A stretch of 64,000 bases of DNA from BOG-908 sp963848205 (lineage in GTDB: Bacteria; Pseudomonadota; Alphaproteobacteria; Acetobacterales; Acetobacteraceae). The stretch spans positions 1-64,000 of the forward strand of contig CAWKCV010000002.1 in the NCBI GenBank assembly GCA_963848205.1. The letters run 5' to 3'. The position numbers and the translations under genes were made by a program. Of this stretch, positions 59,153-64,000 are shown piece by piece; the stretch's first letter is position 1; each line of letters begins with the position of its first letter. Below the pieces are notes generated by a model. The model made no database searches and was not told where the DNA came from. It was given only the letters and a program-made list of their open reading frames with translations.

Positions 59153-60255
59153 GGTCGTGGCTCTGTCGATGTACAGCGCAACGAAAGGCGCAGAAGCATC
59201 AGCGCCAGGTTGCGTCGCTCATCCACACCTGGACGCGCCGGCGTAGCACCATCAGGATGGAAGAAGCGCACCTTGTCGGTGCCGTTACGACGAAGTGCCG
59301 AACCCGGAATGTCGCAACCGACGATCTGCGCGTTCGGGAAATCGAAATGCCCAGCCATGTGCGTGTTGACCTGCACGGAAAGCCGCTGCACCGGCAAACG
59401 TTCGGAACTGACATGCGGTGCGGCCGCGAACACCATGGTCACACCGCCGCAAGTCGGCAGAACCGGCAGGTTCAGCACGCTGTAGGCATGCGTCATCCAG
59501 GTGCCTTTCGGTTCCGGCCTTGCCCATCCATCGGCGAGCAAAGCCGTGCCGGACTGTTCATGCGCGAAGGTGAAGTCGAGCCGCTCCTGCTTGTTGTCCA
59601 CACGAGCCACGTCGTCCAGCCACCAGTAATAGGACGGTTCGCGCTGGGCGGGAATTTGCGTGGCCCAATCGGCTTGCCGCGGCACATCGCAATCATCTTC
59701 GCCGTAGCGCTCGCCGACAAACCCCTTCTCCACGTGCGTGAGCGGAAGTGCGGTCTCGTGCGTGACGCCTATCAGCGCGCTATAAGGGCGACGCAGGAAA
59801 TGGCCGGCATTGGCCAACTCATCAGCGCAAATCACCTGCATTGCGATTTCAGGAAATTGGTAGCGCTCGCTCCACATCGCCGCCCACCCCGAAGAGCGAT
59901 CGGCTATCCATGCGCGTAGGCGGTCCGAGAGGATGTAGGCATCGGACTCCAGATGAATGGCCCGCTCGAACCCATGACTGGCTGCATAGCGGACGCCGGC
60001 CGCAAAACTGCGATGCCAACCCGGGAAATCGTAATTTGCATTTCGGCCGAGCCGATCGGCGAAGCGCAGGAGCAGAATCGCAGCCCGGCTTTGCACATTC
60101 TCCACATCCTCCGGCGAACGCACTGTCACCACATCGGTATCCGGCCAGCCCGGCAACACCACCGATCCATCGTCGACAATCACGATCTGCGCCTGGCCCA
60201 GGCCACCCGCCAGCACCGCGTCGACCCAGCGGCGGTAACGTCGCTGCCACAGCAT
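59149..60255 (-). CDS. Glycosyltransferase-like protein in the FkbH/ACP operon
   Basis: The product from ATG 60255 has 368 residues. It opens with MLWQRRYRRWVDAVLAGGL and QIVIVDDGS, then EDVENVQSRAAILLLRFADRLG, and a DxD-like stretch HLESDAYILSD, all like a GT-A glycosyltransferase. No exact family was recognised. Upstream in frame lies RTLVFSTAYAQTP, which looks like a first beta-strand. A CTG at 60297 preceded by AGGTGA six bases before would give that start, so the annotated ATG may be too short. Its stop overlaps the sulfotransferase start. Confidence 0.65.
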   Translation of the reverse strand: MLWQRRYRRWVDAVLAGGLGQAQIVIVDDGSVVLPGWPDTDVVTVRSPEDVENVQSRAAILLLRFADRLGRNANYDFPGWHRSFAAGVRYAASHGFERAIHLESDAYILSDRLRAWIADRSSGWAAMWSERYQFPEIAMQVICADELANAGHFLRRPYSALIGVTHETALPLTHVEKGFVGERYGEDDCDVPRQADWATQIPAQREPSYYWWLDDVARVDNKQERLDFTFAHEQSGTALLADGWARPEPKGTWMTHAYSVLNLPVLPTCGGVTMVFAAAPHVSSERLPVQRLSVQVNTHMAGHFDFPNAQIVGCDIPGSALRRNGTDKVRFFHPDGATPARPGVDERRNLALMLLRLSLRCTSTEPRP

Positions 60256-60298
60256 CGGCGTTTGCGCATACGCCGTGGAGAAAACCAGCGTGCGCAGA

Positions 60299-61888
60299 TC
60301 AGTTCACCTGGCGGCTCAGTTTGGCCCAGTAGGGCGCGCGCAGCGTGCGCTTAAGCAGTTTGCCGGACGCATTGCGCGGCAGGCTTTCGGCGAAATCGAC
60401 GCTGCTGGGCGACTTGAAGCCGGCCAGGCGTGTACGGCACCAGCCTATCAGTTCGCTCTCGATCAAGATGGCTCCGGGCCGGAGCACGACAATTGCTTTG
60501 ACGGCTTCGCCCCACTTGGGATCGGGCACGCCGATGACGGCCACTTCGGCAATGGAAGGGTGATCGGCCAACGCACTTTCCACTTCGGCCGGATACACAT
60601 TCTCACCGCCGGAGATAATCATGTCTTTCACACGGTCGTGGATGAACACGTAGCCATCCGAATCCAACGTCGCGGCATCGCCTGTGTGCAACCATCCATC
60701 GGCATCGATCGTGCGCGCTGTCTCGTCGTCGCGCTGCCAATAGCCCGCCATGTTGGATGCAGAACGTATCACGATCTCGCCAACCGTGCCGACACGCACA
60801 TCGCGCCCGGTGGCATCGACCACACGCAACTCAACCCAAGGCAGCGCACGGCCCGCCGCGCGCAAGCGGTGTGCTGCTTGCGGCGTATGCAATGCAGCCG
60901 CGTGATCCTCCGGTGAAAGTGCGACGACAGTGCCGGCCGTCTCCGTCATGCCGTAGAACTGCACGAAACCCACTTGCATCGTCTCGATGCACTCGCGCAG
61001 CAATGCAAGCGGCATCGGGCTGGCGCCGTAACCTACCTGTTTGAGGCTGGAGAAATCGGCCGCGCCCGCACGTGGATGACGCACCAGCATCTGCAATGCG
61101 GCGGGCACCAGGAACATGCGCGTCAGCCGGTGCTGCGCAAGTGCATCGAACGTGAGTTCGATATCGAACTGCCGCTGCAAATGACAGGTGGCACCGTGAT
61201 GCAACGCGATCATCGCATAGCCGGAGCCGCTGATATGGGAGACCGGCATCGCGACAAGCGCGCGGTCGGCCGCACTCCAAATATTCCAGCCGAGATCGTG
61301 ATGCCCGCTCTGCACCAGGCTATTGGTGAGATTGGCGTGGGTCAGCATGACGCCTTTCGGCAGTCCTGTTGTGCCCGACGTATATAGCTGGATCGCTATG
61401 TCGCCTGGCGCACGATGCAACGGGCCGGCATAGGGCGCATGCTGTCCATACCAGTCAGAAAATGATCGCAACCCGCAAGGCGCTTCCTCGGCGGCCAGCA
61501 GGATCCTGCCATTTTCCTGCAAGTCGGCCAATTCGGGGAAGAAGGTGAATTCCCGGCCGAACAACACCAGGCGCGCGCGCGAATCGTTCAGTATGGCCGT
61601 GATCTCAGGCGGTGCGAGCCGCCAGTTCACCGGCACGACGACAGCGCCCGCTTTCATCGCGCCATAAAGCAGCAGGAAGTATGCAAGCGTGTTCTTTCCG
61701 ACGTAAGCAATGCGCTCACCAGCGGCGATGTTGCTCGCCACCATCGCCGCTGCGATCCGATCGGTGCACGCGTCGAAAGCGGCATATGTGACCGTCTCAC
61801 CCTCGAACAGAAAGGCGGCCTGATCTGGCGTCTCGACAGCATGGGACCGGATGCTGCGGAGGAGATCGGCGGCCGGTGCGGGTGGCAT
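60299..61888 (-). CDS. AMP-forming acyl-CoA/acyl-ACP synthetase
   Basis: The 529-residue adenylating enzyme has the P-loop-like motif LYTSGTTGLPKGVMLTHANL, the A5 motif VQFYGMTETAGT, DGWLHTGDAATLDSDGYVFIHDRVKDMIISGGENVYP and the C-terminal lysine region LPRNASGKLLKRTL. It activates a carboxylic acid, and the ACP gene directly upstream suggests it may load that ACP, or use CoA. The substrate cannot be told from motifs. Confidence 0.9.
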   Translation of the reverse strand: MPPAPAADLLRSIRSHAVETPDQAAFLFEGETVTYAAFDACTDRIAAAMVASNIAAGERIAYVGKNTLAYFLLLYGAMKAGAVVVPVNWRLAPPEITAILNDSRARLVLFGREFTFFPELADLQENGRILLAAEEAPCGLRSFSDWYGQHAPYAGPLHRAPGDIAIQLYTSGTTGLPKGVMLTHANLTNSLVQSGHHDLGWNIWSAADRALVAMPVSHISGSGYAMIALHHGATCHLQRQFDIELTFDALAQHRLTRMFLVPAALQMLVRHPRAGAADFSSLKQVGYGASPMPLALLRECIETMQVGFVQFYGMTETAGTVVALSPEDHAAALHTPQAAHRLRAAGRALPWVELRVVDATGRDVRVGTVGEIVIRSASNMAGYWQRDDETARTIDADGWLHTGDAATLDSDGYVFIHDRVKDMIISGGENVYPAEVESALADHPSIAEVAVIGVPDPKWGEAVKAIVVLRPGAILIESELIGWCRTRLAGFKSPSSVDFAESLPRNASGKLLKRTLRAPYWAKLSRQVN

Positions 61889-61903
61889 GACCGACCCCTT
61901 CTG

Positions 61904-62149
61904 TCAGGCTGCCTTTTTCGCAATCACCTCGGCCAGATCACCCACATTGCGGAGACCGTCGATCTCGCGCGTGTTCAGCTTGATACCGAAGCGCTCTTCG
62001 ACGGAGACCATGATCTCGATCTGCTTGAAACTGTCCCAGCCGGCTACGTCCTTGGCGGAGAGCTCCGGCGTCAGCTTCATGTCATCCACCATGAAGACGT
62101 CGTTGAAGATTTCCGTGAGTGCGGCGTAGATCTGGGTCTGGTCGGTCAT
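61904..62149 (-). CDS. Acyl carrier protein
   Basis: The 81-residue protein has the phosphopantetheine motif GWDSFKQIEIMVSVEERFG with Ser40 as the attachment site and the usual four-helix pattern. It starts inside the stop of the fkbH-like gene (ATGA) and is followed 15 bases later by the AMP-ligase. Such stand-alone ACPs next to FkbH proteins carry the glyceryl group in several natural product pathways. Confidence 0.93.
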   Translation of the reverse strand: MTDQTQIYAALTEIFNDVFMVDDMKLTPELSAKDVAGWDSFKQIEIMVSVEERFGIKLNTREIDGLRNVGDLAEVIAKKAA

Positions 62150-64000
62150 TGGGCGTGGCCTTCGCTGACGTGGATAAAAGTAGGCTCGGGAACGAAGCTT
62201 CGCAGATCAAGCACAGCAATGCTGCTTCCGTCGTCATGGAGCTGACTCTGCGTAAAGCCGAGTTTGGTGTAATGCTCGCGCACCATGCCGTTCTTCTTGG
62301 TCGGGATGTAATCGCCTTGCAGCGTGTGTGCGCCAATCAGTCTGGCCTGCTCGGCGACGAGATTGAGGGTCGTGCGCTCGACGCCGCGGCCCAACACGCG
62401 ACAGCTCATCAGCCAGGTGTCGATGCCAACCACGCCGGGTGCGGTCGTGCGGCCGATGACGATGGCGATGATGCCGTTATCGCCGAACCGGTCGAGCAAC
62501 CTGATCTGCAAGCCGAAACTATGTGCGTCCGCCATGATGGCTTCCACATCGCTCTCGGTGTGCCGCCGCGTGGTAAGATTGAACTGGTTTGTCTTGTTGA
62601 TGAGCTGCACGACGCGTTGCAGGCCCACGCGGTCGAAGCGGTTCCAGATCATCCGCATGTCGAGCGCACGCAGATAGCTCTCCATGTCGGTCGCACCCGC
62701 GCGCAGCTCGTCGCGCGCACGGTTCTCCTGGTATTGCGCCGTGCGCTCCAGATCCTCCGGTGTCAGCACGAGACTTTCGAAATAGCCGGCATCCGCCAAC
62801 ACCGAAGCCACACGGGAAGGATCGTCGTCGGGCACCTCCGGCACCGCCACCATCGGCAGTTCTTCACGCACCAGGTTGCGCTCGAAAGGATTGTCGTCGA
62901 GAAACACCAGGGAATCGAGCCCGATATTGAGGTCGGCGGCGATCGCACGGATATTGTCGGCCTTGTTCTGCCAGTTGGCACGGAAACTCGCGATGTCCGG
63001 GCGCCGCAAGACCATTTCAGGATGCTTCTCGAACGGCTCGAGTGCATTGGCTTCGTCATTCTTGGAGCTCACGGCCAGGATCACACCGCGGCGCGCGAGT
63101 TCTTTCGCGTATTCCTGCACCGAGGAAAAACCTTCCCCCATCGGGCTGCCCTGGCCGAGCACGATACCGTCAAGCCCGTCATCACCTATCACCCCGCCCC
63201 ACAACGTATTGTCCAAGTCCAGCACGAGACATTTGTAGGACCTGCCCTGACGCGCGGCGATCAGGCGCCCAACCATGTCGCCATAGGTGGGCGCCAGCGC
63301 GGGCGTCACTTCCTGTTTCGAACGATGCCACAACGCCGGGTCGTGCCAGGTGTTCACCCCGTCGCGCAGTGCCGCGTCGTCGAGCGCCACGATGTCCACG
63401 CCGTGCGCATCGGCCGAACGACGCAGCGCCTCGTTCAGCCGTCCGATGAAGCGGTGGCGCGAGCCGGGCAGGCGATGCTCGTTGTTGCCCAGCAGCGGCG
63501 CGAATACATCGAGTGCCGCCTGTTGCAGGATCGGGCAACCGAAAGCGCGGCTGGCCAGTGTCCAGCATTGTTCGATGCGCGCCATCGCGTCCGCCAGTGC
63601 CGCGTCTGCATCGGCTTGCGACAGGGCAGCGTGCAGCCCCTGCGTCAGGTGATAGGCATCAAACGCGAACAACACAGTCGTGGGCTTGAACCGATGCAAA
63701 TCGGAACCGTCGTCCATCAGCTCCTGCAGATACTGGCCATAATTGTTTTCGTAAGTACTGACATGAATGTTGCGCCTTAACCCGGCGACGCGGATCGCGG
63801 GCAGCAGATGCGCGAGTGTCGACGAGCCGAGTACCGCGAGCCGCACGGGTCTGGTGCCGGCGCCTGCGGGCGGCATGTCGGCGTATTTGCGTCGCACCAT
63901 CTCGTCGAGCGCATTCGTGCGGGTGAAATCGATCCGCGCATTGGCCAGCACCACTGCGGCGTCCCACGGCTCGGCCTGCGTGCCAAGCGAGCGGACGCGC
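62146..64000 (-). CDS. FkbH-like HAD-IIIC protein (5' end beyond window)
   Basis: The protein (at least 602 residues from GTG 63954) has an N-terminal SGNH-like region (VRLAVLGSSTLAHLLPAIRVAG). A HAD phosphatase domain follows with motif I CLVLDLDNTLWGGVIGDDG, VSSKNDEANALEPFEKHPEMV, and motif III/IV VFLDDNPFERNLVREELP. A C-terminal GNAT-like part ends it. FkbH-type proteins take 1,3-bisphosphoglycerate, drop the phosphate and load glyceryl on an ACP. Here the ACP gene follows with ATGA. The frame stays open to the window edge (RSLGTQAEPWDAAVVLANA), so the start lies outside. Confidence 0.9.
   Translation of the reverse strand, partial: RVRSLGTQAEPWDAAVVLANARIDFTRTNALDEMVRRKYADMPPAGAGTRPVRLAVLGSSTLAHLLPAIRVAGLRRNIHVSTYENNYGQYLQELMDDGSDLHRFKPTTVLFAFDAYHLTQGLHAALSQADADAALADAMARIEQCWTLASRAFGCPILQQAALDVFAPLLGNNEHRLPGSRHRFIGRLNEALRRSADAHGVDIVALDDAALRDGVNTWHDPALWHRSKQEVTPALAPTYGDMVGRLIAARQGRSYKCLVLDLDNTLWGGVIGDDGLDGIVLGQGSPMGEGFSSVQEYAKELARRGVILAVSSKNDEANALEPFEKHPEMVLRRPDIASFRANWQNKADNIRAIAADLNIGLDSLVFLDDNPFERNLVREELPMVAVPEVPDDDPSRVASVLADAGYFESLVLTPEDLERTAQYQENRARDELRAGATDMESYLRALDMRMIWNRFDRVGLQRVVQLINKTNQFNLTTRRHTESDVEAIMADAHSFGLQIRLLDRFGDNGIIAIVIGRTTAPGVVGIDTWLMSCRVLGRGVERTTLNLVAEQARLIGAHTLQGDYIPTKKNGMVREHYTKLGFTQSQLHDDGSSIAVLDLRSFVPEPTFIHVSEGHAQ

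Noticed and set aside
62119..63780. Plus-strand frame of 553 codons opposite the FkbH-like gene
   Set aside because: Antisense to a gene with intact HAD motifs; no recognisable domain.

Overview
The window is GC-rich, densely packed bacterial chromosome. Gene content and protein style (PQQ cluster, NtrY/NtrX, lysA beside a TIGR02302 protein, TamA/TamB, a tRNA-Ser of alphaproteobacterial type) point to an alphaproteobacterium, most likely Acetobacteraceae/Rhodospirillales. This is inferred from families and synteny; no rRNA is present. No phage, transposase, CRISPR array or integrase was seen. Sixty-one protein-coding loci and one partial tRNA are listed. Most genes are vertically inherited housekeeping or envelope functions, often in ATGA- or GTGA-overlapping pairs.

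Layout. 1-70: 5' part of a tRNA-Ser(CGA), minus strand. 231-2455: pqqA-pqqC-pqqD-pqqE with no pqqB. 2584-4451: folK, a NYN-domain nuclease and a family-5 uracil-DNA glycosylase. 4599-9481: a secreted protein, a large transketolase-like enzyme, a ParA-like ATPase and a CopD-like membrane protein. 9707-11107: an RTX-like repeat protein. 11464-15154: ntrY-ntrX. 15314-18295: FKBP isomerase, glyoxalase-fold protein, a His-rich secreted peptide, a GNAT/CelD-like protein and YdcF. 18432-21466: phhA (frameshifted), crcB, mutY, a DUF721/DciA-like protein and cspA. 21909-24234: a GGDEF-EAL protein (frameshifted). 24339-29050: TIGR02302 protein, lysA, TauE. 29211-31264: GT4 and GT9 glycosyltransferases. 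31786-35882: queuosine genes queA, tgt, queF, queG with two small proteins. 36111-38442: lytic transglycosylase-like, DjlA-like and AmiD-like envelope genes. 38531-42103: GT4, rsmI and an LppC-like lipoprotein. 42164-45113: PhoR-like kinase and a secreted amidohydrolase. 45181-49616: glycosidase-like secreted protein, DoxX, GST, PfpI, DedA. 49771-55715: tamB/tamA. 56125-58032: a large lipoprotein. 58109-64000: a tight minus-strand operon of FkbH-like protein, acyl carrier protein, AMP-forming ligase, glycosyltransferase-like protein and sulfotransferase.

Two features stand out. First, about 22 copies of one composite palindromic element lie between genes, roughly one every 3 kb. Each arm has a perfect short hairpin (TCCTTTTTTGAAAAAAGGA or a variant whose two sides change together) followed by a second small palindrome (CAAAAAACTTTTG). 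In about half the loci an inverted second arm follows 40-100 bp later, so the whole unit can fold as one long hairpin. Some copies run into the ends of genes and encode their last residues. Second, the operon at the right edge carries the pair (FkbH-type HAD-IIIC protein plus stand-alone ACP) that elsewhere makes glyceryl-ACP, here combined with an AMP-ligase, a glycosyltransferase-like protein and a sulfotransferase. Its product is unknown and is the best candidate for an undescribed pathway.

Two genes (phhA and the GGDEF-EAL gene) are broken by single-base frameshifts at otherwise conserved places. This could be real decay or base-calling error. Functions are assigned from motifs and family knowledge only; no database search was run.
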